A stretch of DNA of 8,511 nucleotides from Gammaproteobacteria bacterium (GTDB lineage: Bacteria > Pseudomonadota > Gammaproteobacteria > Chromatiales > Chromatiaceae), in assembly GCA_030620735.1 (NCBI GenBank), contig JAUXDV010000071.1, positions 1 through 8,511 on the forward strand, given 5' to 3'. The translations under genes and the position numbers were made by a program. This document shows positions 1 to 6,190 of this stretch, one piece after another. Within the stretch, counting starts at the first letter, position 1, and each line of letters opens with the position of its first letter. The notes beneath the pieces are model-generated. The model made no database searches and was not told where the DNA came from. It saw only the letters and a program-made list of their open reading frames with translations.

Positions 1-4
1 TCGG

Positions 5-102
5 GCGTTGCAGTGGTGCTCCGCCACTGCGTTTCAGCTTTTGGCAAGGACTATGGCCATTACCTGCAAGCTGCGCCTTGTTGCGAAGCACCACTGTAAC
101 GC
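5..102. repeat. Structured inverted-repeat element downstream of gspE
   Basis: Bases 5-20 and 87-102 are an inverted pair of 16 bp with a single G-T mismatch (10 against 97); the core CAGTGGTGCT (11-20) is exactly complementary to AGCACCACTG (87-96). A competing hairpin sits inside: GCAGTGG (10-16) pairs perfectly with CCACTGC (24-30) around a 7-nt loop. A third pairing is possible between GTTTCAGC (31-38) and GCTGAAC (101-107) with one bulge. An 8-bp palindrome, ATGGCCAT, lies at 53-60. No T-tract follows any stem, so it is not a classical intrinsic terminator. The arms could be ends of a short interspersed or miniature element, but no flanking target duplication is visible and the left side is cut close by the window edge. 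The nature of the element is inference; the pairing is seen directly. Confidence 0.55.
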
Positions 103-107
103 TGAAC

Positions 108-128
108 CCATCAAACCAACCTTGATGG
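108..128 (-). other. Hairpin immediately after the gspE stop codon
   Basis: CCATCAA (108-114) pairs perfectly with TTGATGG (122-128) around a 7-nt loop, beginning 5 nt beyond the gspE stop codon. In the gspE transcript this would be a 7-bp stem. There is no U-run after it, so termination by this stem alone is doubtful; it may instead protect the 3' end of the mRNA or act together with the larger inverted repeat further downstream. The stem is directly visible and its role is inference. Confidence 0.4.
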
Positions 129-132
129 AGCA

Positions 133-1695
133 CTAGGCTTCCCCTTGAGCGTCGTCTTCTTCAAGTCCGGCAACACGCACGACTTCATCCAGGGATGTGC
201 GGCCTTCCAGCACCAGAGATAGACCCATCTGCTGGAGGGTGTCGCTTTTACTGCGAATGTGTTCCTGCATCTCCTGCTCACTGGCCTGGGAGTGGATCAG
301 GCGCTGCAGAGTACGATCGATATGAATAAATTCGTAAATCCCCGTGCGCCCGTAATAACCGCTGTAAGCGCAGCTGCGACACCCTTTGGCCTTGTAGATA
401 AGAGGGGCGTCGGCAATATCAATCCCCATGAGATGGCACTCCGCTTCATCGGCAACGCTCTCCTCCTTGCACTCTTCGCACAGAAGACGCACCAGTCTTT
501 GCGCCATGACGGCGTTGAGACTCGATGAGAGCAGAAAAGGCTCGATCCCCATATCACGCATACGTGTAATGGCGCCAATGGCTGTATTGGTGTGCAGGGT
601 TGAAAAGACCATGTGCCCGGTGAGACTCGATTGTACGGCGATCTCGGCGGTCTCCAGGTCGCGGATCTCACCGACCATGATGACATCCGGGTCCTGACGA
701 AGAATGGAGCGCAAGCCGGCGGCAAACGTCATGCCGATGCTGCTGTTGACCTGCGTCTGGTTGATGCCGTCGATATAGTATTCGATCGGATCCTCGACCG
801 TCATGATGTTGCGTACCTGGTCATTGAGGTTGCCAAGCATGGCATACAGGCTGGTGGTTTTACCCGAGCCGGTCGGACCTGTTACCAACAGGATGCCGTG
901 AGGCTGCTGGATTTCCATCTCGATACGGCCGCGGATATCTTCAGGCATACCGAGGTGTTTTAATTCTAGTCTTCCCGCCTGTTTGTCCAGCAGACGCATC
1001 ACCACCTTCTCGGCATTTGCAGAGGGGATGGTTGAAACCCGCACATCCACTGCCCTGCCGCCCAGTTTCAGAGAGATGCGCCCATCCTGCGGCAGGCGTT
1101 TCTCGGCAATATCCAGTTTTGCCATCACCTTGATGCGCGAGATAATCGGCAGCGCCAGTTTGCGCTCCGGCTGCAGCACCTCTTTGAGAGAACCATCGAC
1201 GCGAAAACGGATGCGCAGTCTGCTTTCATAGGGTTCGATATGAATATCAGAGGCGTTGTTGCGAATCGCTTCGGTCAACAATGCATTGATAAGGCGAATG
1301 ATAGGAGCGTCGTCCGCACTCTCCAGCAGATCCTCCGGCTCCTGAATCTCGTCAACCAGGCGATGCAGGTCAAGCTCAGAGCCCAAACCCTGCACATCAC
1401 TCATTGCCGATGTCGCATTCTCCTCCTGCTGAGTCTGCAGCAGGCGGTTGAATTTCTCCTCTTCAACGACATGCAGCGGCACTGCCCTGCCGAGAAATCG
1501 CCGTACTTCCGTAAAATAGCGCGGTGTGTAGTCCGGACGCGCAACGACCACCAGCTGTTCATCCTGTTGATCCAGGATGAGGCCATAGCGGCGTGAGAAG
1601 GTGTAGGGGAGATGCTTCTGTTGCCGGCTTTCATCAACTGCTGCACTATTTACCAGATCGACAACAACAGAATCCGCTGTAATTTGCTCTTCCAT
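133..1695 (-). CDS. gspE: Type II secretion system ATPase GspE
   Basis: Cytoplasmic hexameric ATPase (PilB/GspE/VirB11 superfamily) that powers pseudopilus assembly in type II secretion, docking on the inner membrane through GspL. At 520 aa it is about 20 residues longer than typical GspE. Residues 1-100 form the N-terminal region. The N2 domain is marked by the segment around ASDIHIEP (148-155). The Walker A motif GPTGSGKT is at 273-280, the Walker B-like segment DPDVIMVGEIRD at 335-346, and the His box HMVFSTLHTN at 361-370. The zinc-binding tetracysteine domain has C406/C409 and C439/C442. The C-terminus carries a short acidic tail (EEDDAQGE) beyond the usual end. The ATG shares one base with the gspD stop (TGATG) and only a weak Shine-Dalgarno is visible, so translation is probably coupled to gspD. 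PilB and MshE ATPases are related, but the gspC-gspD context settles GspE. Confidence 0.96.
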   Translation of the reverse strand: MEEQITADSVVVDLVNSAAVDESRQQKHLPYTFSRRYGLILDQQDEQLVVVARPDYTPRYFTEVRRFLGRAVPLHVVEEEKFNRLLQTQQEENATSAMSDVQGLGSELDLHRLVDEIQEPEDLLESADDAPIIRLINALLTEAIRNNASDIHIEPYESRLRIRFRVDGSLKEVLQPERKLALPIISRIKVMAKLDIAEKRLPQDGRISLKLGGRAVDVRVSTIPSANAEKVVMRLLDKQAGRLELKHLGMPEDIRGRIEMEIQQPHGILLVTGPTGSGKTTSLYAMLGNLNDQVRNIMTVEDPIEYYIDGINQTQVNSSIGMTFAAGLRSILRQDPDVIMVGEIRDLETAEIAVQSSLTGHMVFSTLHTNTAIGAITRMRDMGIEPFLLSSSLNAVMAQRLVRLLCEECKEESVADEAECHLMGIDIADAPLIYKAKGCRSCAYSGYYGRTGIYEFIHIDRTLQRLIHSQASEQEMQEHIRSKSDTLQQMGLSLVLEGRTSLDEVVRVAGLEEDDAQGEA

Positions 1696-3695
1696 CAGTG
1701 AGTCCAGACTTCGAATTCCTGCTCTTCGATGTAGACAGGCTGCTCCGCCGGTGGAATCATTCTCGTATCCTCGATAACATGCCCCCTGTTGTCGCGTGGT
1801 TTCAACAGCGGCTGACTTGCCTCCCCGATCAAGGGAACGCCTTTCTGGTACACGTCCAACTGAGCCTCACGCATCTGACGATAACGTTTTCCGGTTGCAT
1901 GCAGGTTCTGACTGTTATTGCGTAGAATTGTCGGCTGAATGAAGAGCATCAGGTTGCGTTTGGTTTTGTTAGTGCCACGATGCGTGAAAGCCTCTCCCAA
2001 TATCGGAATATCGCCAATAAAAGGGACGCGCTGCTCCGTCTCTGTCACCACGTCATCGATCAACCCGCCCAGCACCAGGATGCTTTTATTATTGACGATC
2101 ACGCTGGTTTTAATGGTGCGCTGGTTGGTGATGATCTCGCCGCGGCCCAAGCTCTCCGTTTGCTGTCGATTGATGTTGGAGATCTCCTGATCGATGGTCA
2201 GCTTGACGGCGTCGCCATCATTGATCTGCGGCGTAATTTTCAGGGTCAGTCCAACATTTTTACGTTCGACCGTCTGGAACGGATTGCTCGGGAGAGAGTC
2301 TCCTACACCGGTATATGAGCCGGTCACAAAAGGCACCTCCTGGCCTACGGTGATCTCCGCCTCTTCGTTATCCATCGTCAACAGGCTCGGGGTGGAGAGG
2401 ATGTTGACGTCCGAATCGTTGTCGAGCGCACTCAACAGGGCAAGAAAGGAGTAATCACCGCCGCTGACCAAGCCTGCAATCGAACCGACGCCCAGTTGTG
2501 AAAACTGCTTGAACCCCGAATCATCCGCATTAACATCACCATTATCTATAATGCCGCCAGCGGCATCAAGCAGATCATTGTTGGCGCCAATCCACTGAAT
2601 GCCAAGTTCGGCATCCTTGACACGGAACAACTCGGCAATAATGACTTCAACAAGCACCTGCGAGCGCCGCACATCCAGCTTGCTGATAATGCTGCGCAAG
2701 TCGCGCATCTTGTCCGGGCGGGCGGTGATAATCAGACTATTGGTCTGCTCATCGGCCTGCACCGATGTCAATTGACTGTTTGCACTACCTGGTTTCCCCT
2801 TCACAGCAGCAGCCGCCGGGGAGCTTCGCTCTGATGCCAGCTTCTCGATGATCGGCGCCAGATCTGCTGCATTGGCAAACCTCAGGCTGACGACATGGAT
2901 ATTCCTGGTATCCCTGACCTGCGAATCGAGACGCCTGACGATACGCGCAATCTTCTCCCTAAAACCCTTGTTGCCGGAGACCAGTATTGAATTCGTGCGG
3001 GTATCGGCCACCAGTTTGCTTCCACCCTTTCTACCTGCTCCTTTACCCCCTGCTGCGGTTCCTGCAGTGACCAGTGTCTGCAATGTTTTGACAATCTCCG
3101 TTGCGTCTGCATGATGCAGTTTAATGGTGTCGATCTGCGATTCTGCGGCCTGATCCAGGGTATCGAGCATGTCGTGGATCTTGTTGATGGTGCGGCGGCT
3201 TGCTGCAACAATCAGACTGTTGGAGTTGGCATGCGCCGCCAGATGTCCCTCCTTCTCCACCAGGGGGCGCAGAATCGGAACCATCTGTACGGCCGGGACA
3301 TGTTTGATCGGAATGACCTGAACTTCGACTTCATGATTGGATATTTCAGAGCGCACACTCTCACTGAAGGTGGCGTGTTCACGCTCTCCGCTGGCCGGAA
3401 GAATTTGCACCAGCTCTCCTTCATCGACGGCAATAAAACCGTGTGTCTTCAAAATTGTCAGAAAGGTCGAGTAAAGCTGTTTACCATCGATGGGCTCCGC
3501 CGAGATCACCGTCACCTTGCCCTTGACGCGCGGATCGACCAGAAAGTTCCTGCCGGTCACCTTGGAGACCATTTCAGCAACCTCGCGGATGTCAGTATCC
3601 TTGAAGTTGATCGTGACCAGTTCTTCGGCCAGCACAGCCCCTCCCGGTGCCGTGGATAACAGGATTACAGCCAGCAATATGAGAAATCGTCTCAT
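1695..3695 (-). CDS. gspD: Type II secretion system secretin GspD
   Basis: Outer-membrane secretin whose multimeric ring forms the exit channel for folded exoproteins. Numbering here counts from the TTG one codon upstream (667 aa in total; 666 from the ATG). A signal peptide ends near AVLA (residues 21-24), so the protein is Sec-exported. The N0 domain starts at VTINFKDTDI (about 28-37), followed by N1-N3 repeats (about 125-345). A glycine/lysine-rich loop lies at about 211-227. The secretin core runs from about 348 to 593, including VPFVTGSYTG (455-464), NVGLTLKITPQI (481-492) and VPFIGDIPILGE (558-569). The roughly 70-residue tail may hold a pilotin-binding S-domain. The gene follows gspC by a few bases and overlaps gspE by one base. 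I chose the ATG at 3695-3693; a TTG immediately before it (3698-3696) is an equally framed alternative at better distance from the ribosome-binding site. Confidence 0.96.
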   Translation of the reverse strand: MRRFLILLAVILLSTAPGGAVLAEELVTINFKDTDIREVAEMVSKVTGRNFLVDPRVKGKVTVISAEPIDGKQLYSTFLTILKTHGFIAVDEGELVQILPASGEREHATFSESVRSEISNHEVEVQVIPIKHVPAVQMVPILRPLVEKEGHLAAHANSNSLIVAASRRTINKIHDMLDTLDQAAESQIDTIKLHHADATEIVKTLQTLVTAGTAAGGKGAGRKGGSKLVADTRTNSILVSGNKGFREKIARIVRRLDSQVRDTRNIHVVSLRFANAADLAPIIEKLASERSSPAAAAVKGKPGSANSQLTSVQADEQTNSLIITARPDKMRDLRSIISKLDVRRSQVLVEVIIAELFRVKDAELGIQWIGANNDLLDAAGGIIDNGDVNADDSGFKQFSQLGVGSIAGLVSGGDYSFLALLSALDNDSDVNILSTPSLLTMDNEEAEITVGQEVPFVTGSYTGVGDSLPSNPFQTVERKNVGLTLKITPQINDGDAVKLTIDQEISNINRQQTESLGRGEIITNQRTIKTSVIVNNKSILVLGGLIDDVVTETEQRVPFIGDIPILGEAFTHRGTNKTKRNLMLFIQPTILRNNSQNLHATGKRYRQMREAQLDVYQKGVPLIGEASQPLLKPRDNRGHVIEDTRMIPPAEQPVYIEEQEFEVWTH

Positions 3696-3703
3696 CAATT
3701 CAT

Positions 3704-4624
3704 TTACTCCACTACTACATTCAAATCACGCAGTTTGCCACCGCGCTCAATTTTCATGTCTATCATGTTACCCGACGCCAGAGACTCCATCACATCACTT
3801 AACTGCCCCGGATCCGTGATGGGGATGCCATTGACATCCAGCAGGATATCTCCCGCTCTGAGACCAACACTCGTGAGCAGCTTGCGATCCTTTCCATGCC
3901 GCAGGCGATAACCGTACAGTTCACCATCGCGCTGCACCGGTGAGGCTTTGACCTTATCCACCAGGGAGAGCGGATTTTCCGCGAGTTCCTGCCTGTACTG
4001 CGCCAGTTTCAGCTTCGTCTCTTCATCAACCTGATGTGAGATTGCCTCTGCCCCCTTTCCCGCAGTGAATGGCGCAGACTCCTGCCTTTTTATCTCCTGA
4101 GGCAATCCCGCTTCCCGATCTTTTGCCCTGAGCTGATCGGCGGGAATCAGGTAGAAAACTTTCTCTGTACTGCCATCCGAAGCAATGAAAGCCCTCGGCT
4201 GAATTGATTTAATGACAACGCCATCCTTGATCTCTGCTCCATTTTTCAGAACCCTGGTCTCGCCTTTCTCCCTGATGCTGATATAAGAGTTTTTCGGCCT
4301 TGAGGAGAGCATGACTCCGATGAGCGTGACATCCAGTTTCTGCAATGCGCCGGGATTTTTAGGTTTTTTAATTTTCGGCTTTATGGCAGCTGCCTTTGTG
4401 ACCACATCCGCTTTGCCGAACAGCGCTATCGAATTCCAGTCGATGGTTGTATTGCCGGGCAATTTCCGGGCAGAAACAGCTTCACCTCCCAGCCCGGGTT
4501 CAACCCTTGTGCTGTCAAACATCGTCCATGTCAATTTCGCCAGCTGCGCGGCAATCAATAGCAGCAGAAACGCAATCACAACGTACGGGATCAGTGCGGC
4601 GAAATTACCGCTACGCAAGCTCAT
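3704..4624 (-). CDS. gspC: Type II secretion system inner-membrane protein GspC
   Basis: Bitopic inner-membrane protein that links the inner-membrane platform to the GspD secretin and contributes to substrate recognition. It is 306 aa. A short cytoplasmic N-terminus is followed by one transmembrane helix (about residues 11-29, rich in L/I/V/A). The homology region (HR) runs from about 62 to 160, including TLIGVMLSS (100-108) and the VLKNGAEIKDGVVIKSI segment (125-141); it is the part known to bind the GspD N0 domain. A charged linker (about 165-215) leads to a C-terminal PDZ domain (about 225-306) with YGYRLRHGKDRKLL and GLRAGDILLDVNG. The ATG is preceded by an in-frame TGA 12 nt upstream, which rules out a longer form, but its Shine-Dalgarno is poor. 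It is the first gene of the gsp group, with a promoter candidate in the spacer upstream. Confidence 0.94.
   Translation of the reverse strand: MSLRSGNFAALIPYVVIAFLLLLIAAQLAKLTWTMFDSTRVEPGLGGEAVSARKLPGNTTIDWNSIALFGKADVVTKAAAIKPKIKKPKNPGALQKLDVTLIGVMLSSRPKNSYISIREKGETRVLKNGAEIKDGVVIKSIQPRAFIASDGSTEKVFYLIPADQLRAKDREAGLPQEIKRQESAPFTAGKGAEAISHQVDEETKLKLAQYRQELAENPLSLVDKVKASPVQRDGELYGYRLRHGKDRKLLTSVGLRAGDILLDVNGIPITDPGQLSDVMESLASGNMIDMKIERGGKLRDLNVVVE
3707..3710 (-). promoter_or_regulatory. gspD ribosome-binding site (GGAG)
   Basis: GGAG lies within the last codons of gspC, directly before its TAA stop. It is 8 nt from a TTG codon and 11 nt from the adjacent ATG. The spacing slightly favours TTG while the codon favours ATG, so the gspD start is uncertain by one residue. 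Its position inside gspC implies coupled translation of the two genes. Confidence 0.5.
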
Positions 4625-4661
4625 CTGGGATTTTCACTGAAATACATTAAATCGGCTACAC

Positions 4662-4670
4662 ATTATCGCA
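4662..4670 (-). promoter_or_regulatory. Candidate extended -10 promoter for gspCDE
   Basis: On the minus strand the sequence reads TGCGATAAT: an extended -10 (TGn) with a hexamer matching TATAAT at five of six positions. A start point near 4655 would give a leader of about 30 nt before gspC. No convincing TTGACA-like -35 is present at 17-bp spacing; that position falls in the heptamer repeat array. A second, weaker -10-like TTTAAT lies at 4646-4651. Motif match only, not experimentally supported. Confidence 0.4.
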
Positions 4671-4685
4671 TGAAATGGGGGAGTT

Positions 4686-4744
4686 TTAGGTTTAGGTGTT
4701 AGGTGTTATGTTTTCACCTAAAACCTAATCACCTACCCACCTAA
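4686..4744. repeat. TTAGGT/ACCTAA heptamer-type array forming a hairpin
   Basis: Three direct TTAGGT units (starting at 4686, 4692, 4699) are followed by four units in the opposite orientation: ACCTAA at 4716, 4723 and 4739, and ACCTA at 4731. Spacing is 6-8 nt. The two halves pair: TTAGGTGTTAGGTG (4692-4705) matches CACCTAAAACCTAA (4715-4728) with one mismatch (4698/4722), leaving a 9-nt loop (4706-4714). The last unit covers the rluB stop codon (4741-4743). The stem is AT-rich and has no terminal T-tract on the minus strand, so it is a poor intrinsic terminator. The array fills most of the spacer between rluB and the gspC promoter region. Confidence 0.7.
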
Positions 4745-5535
4745 CTCCTGCCTCGTCTACTTTTTCGATACTCTAGCGGTGCAATTGTTACGTCCTTTAG
4801 TCCGGCCATCTCCAGCAATTCCAGGCTCTCTGCCGGCTTGAGTGAACGCCACTGTCCCACCTTGACGCTGCTGTCGAGAATCACCGGACCGAAACGCACC
4901 CGTTTGAGGCGATTCACCCAGGCGCCGACAGCCTCCCACATACGCCGGATTTCGCGCTTGCGTCCCTCCATGATGACTACGTGGTACCAGCGATTCGATC
5001 CCTCGCCGCCCGACTCGACGATATCCTCGAACCTTGCAGGCCCATCATCCAGCTCGATGCCATTGACCAGCTGCTGCAGCATTGCATCCGACACACGGCC
5101 ATGCACACGCACGGCATATTCACGTTCGATTTGCGTGGATGGGTGCATGAGACGGTTGGCCAGCTCGCCATGGGTCGTCAGTATGAGCAATCCGGAGCTG
5201 TTGATATCGAGCCGGCCAACGGCAATCCAGCGTCCCTTGGCAAGTATTGGCATCTTGTGAAACACCGTTGGGCGTCCCGAATCATCACGCCGGGTGACAA
5301 TTTCACCCTCTGGTTTGTTGTAGATGATGATATGGTATGCATCCTGTTGAAGGCGTTTGTTACTTACTGAACGGCCATCAACCTTGACGTGATCCTCGTC
5401 GTTGATCCGGTCTCCAAGCTGAGCCGGTGCACCATTGACAGTGATGCGCCCGTCACGAATCCACTGCTCAATGGCGCGCCGTGATCCCAGGCCGGCGTTC
5501 GCAAGCACTTTTTGTATACGCTGTTTCGATATCAT
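4741..5535 (-). CDS. rluB: 23S rRNA pseudouridine synthase, RluB type
   Basis: Converts a uridine of 23S rRNA to pseudouridine during 50S maturation; in E. coli RluB acts on U2605. It is 264 aa, slightly shorter than the E. coli enzyme. An S4 RNA-binding domain fills about residues 3-60 (RIQKVLANAGLGSRRAIEQW, VNGAPAQLGDRI). The RsuA/RluB/E/F catalytic domain follows, with NKPEGEIVTRRDD (73-85) and GRPTVF (87-92). The catalytic aspartate is D110 in the GRLD motif (107-110), followed by SSGLLILT. The GRKREIRRMWEAVG segment lies near 191-204. The basic C-terminal tail ends RKSRRGRS. The start codon overlaps the scpB stop (ATGA, 4 nt), with AAGGG inside the end of scpB as a possible ribosome-binding site. 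RsuA and RluE/F are related, but the S4 domain, the VF motif and the position after scpB favour RluB. Confidence 0.93.
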   Translation of the reverse strand: MISKQRIQKVLANAGLGSRRAIEQWIRDGRITVNGAPAQLGDRINDEDHVKVDGRSVSNKRLQQDAYHIIIYNKPEGEIVTRRDDSGRPTVFHKMPILAKGRWIAVGRLDINSSGLLILTTHGELANRLMHPSTQIEREYAVRVHGRVSDAMLQQLVNGIELDDGPARFEDIVESGGEGSNRWYHVVIMEGRKREIRRMWEAVGAWVNRLKRVRFGPVILDSSVKVGQWRSLKPAESLELLEMAGLKDVTIAPLEYRKSRRGRS

Positions 5536-6164
5536 TGCAGTAGTTGCCCTTCATCTTGATGCTGCAGTGACTCATTCTGTGCATCTGTCGGCCGCTCTAT
5601 TTCAGGATCAGGCAGATCAAGCTCCGGATTGATCACATCAAACTCACGGATTTCAGCAAGCGGCGGTAGATCATCAAGCCCTTTCAGGCCAAAGTAGTCG
5701 AGGAATTCCCGCGTAGTTGCATAGAGTGACGGCCGCCCCGGAACATCACGTTTACCCACCACGCGAATCCACTCTCTCTCGGACAGCGTCTTGATAATAT
5801 TGGTGCTGACTGCTACACCACGCACATCTTCAATTTCTCCGCGGGTTAACGGCTGCCTGTAGGCGATCAGAGAGAGCGTCTCCAGCAAAGCGCGGGAGTA
5901 ACGCGCCGGCTTCTCATCCCACAGGCGTGAAATCCAGGGGGAATACTCCTTGCGCACCTGGATACGCCAGCCGCTGCTCACCTCCACCACATCAACTCCG
6001 CGCTGCAGATAGAGTTGCTGCAACTGCTCAAGTGCCTCGTCAAGCTGTTGCCGATGCGGCTGTTCATCTTCCGCAAACAACAGCAACAGGCGTTCGAGAC
6101 TCAGTGGTTTTCCTGCTGCGAGCAATGCCGCCTCGACAATATTGCAGATTTTTTGACTATTCAT
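5532..6164 (-). CDS. scpB: Segregation and condensation protein ScpB
   Basis: Dimeric accessory subunit of the SMC-ScpAB condensin-like complex; it binds the kleisin ScpA and helps organise and segregate the chromosome. It is 210 aa. Two winged-helix domains are recognisable: the first at about 1-80 (KICNIVEAALLAAGKPLSLE, then GWRIQVRKEY at 65-74) and the second at about 85-165. The second contains the family signature RALLETLSLIAYRQPLTRGE (91-110), IEDVRGV, GRPSLYATT (143-151) and EFLDYFGLKGLDDLP (153-167). The last roughly 45 residues are an acidic, proline- and glutamine-rich tail, as is usual for the family and probably unstructured. The start overlaps the scpA stop by 4 nt within a short tandem repeat, and the stop overlaps the rluB start by 4 nt. 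No strong separate ribosome-binding site is seen, which fits coupled translation. Confidence 0.95.
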   Translation of the reverse strand: MNSQKICNIVEAALLAAGKPLSLERLLLLFAEDEQPHRQQLDEALEQLQQLYLQRGVDVVEVSSGWRIQVRKEYSPWISRLWDEKPARYSRALLETLSLIAYRQPLTRGEIEDVRGVAVSTNIIKTLSEREWIRVVGKRDVPGRPSLYATTREFLDYFGLKGLDDLPPLAEIREFDVINPELDLPDPEIERPTDAQNESLQHQDEGQLLQ

Positions 6165-6190
6165 TCTCGATTCATTCTCTGTTCATTCTC
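6160..6190. repeat. Three-copy 11-bp tandem repeat over the scpA/scpB junction
   Basis: TTCATTCTC occurs three times at exactly 11-bp period (6160-6168, 6171-6179, 6182-6190), separated by GA and TG. On the coding strand this is GAGAATGAA, so each copy offers an ATG, and the three ATGs fall in three different frames. The copy at 6160-6168 carries both the scpA TGA and the scpB ATG (ATGA). The other two lie in the last codons of scpA. Confidence 0.75.

Noticed and set aside
5..102. Integron attC site
   Set aside because: The outer arms read GTT...AAC in the wrong orientation for the RYYYAAC...GTTRRRY core sites, and there is no integrase or cassette context.
35..112. Short minus-strand ATG frame of 25 codons within the structured element
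   Set aside because: Too short, no ribosome-binding site, and it lies wholly inside the inverted repeats.
1..133. Minus-strand frame starting with GTG overlapping the gspE stop (TAGTG), open to the left edge, as a possible gspF or other downstream gene
   Set aside because: Its predicted protein does not resemble GspF or any family I recognise, it lacks a ribosome-binding site, and it runs straight through the inverted-repeat arms. It looks like non-coding repeat sequence.
297..725. Minus-strand open frame (142 codons) overlapping gspE in another frame
   Set aside because: Out-of-frame shadow of the GspE ATPase core, where the real frame shows the Walker B, His-box and cysteine motifs.
3111..3659. 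Long plus-strand open frame (182 codons) inside gspD
   Set aside because: Antisense shadow of a clearly coding, well-conserved secretin gene; no recognisable domain or ribosome-binding site.
4692..4728. Intrinsic terminator for the trpS-rluB operon
   Set aside because: The stem is AT-rich and is not followed by a U-tract on the transcribed strand. It is better described as a repeat array.
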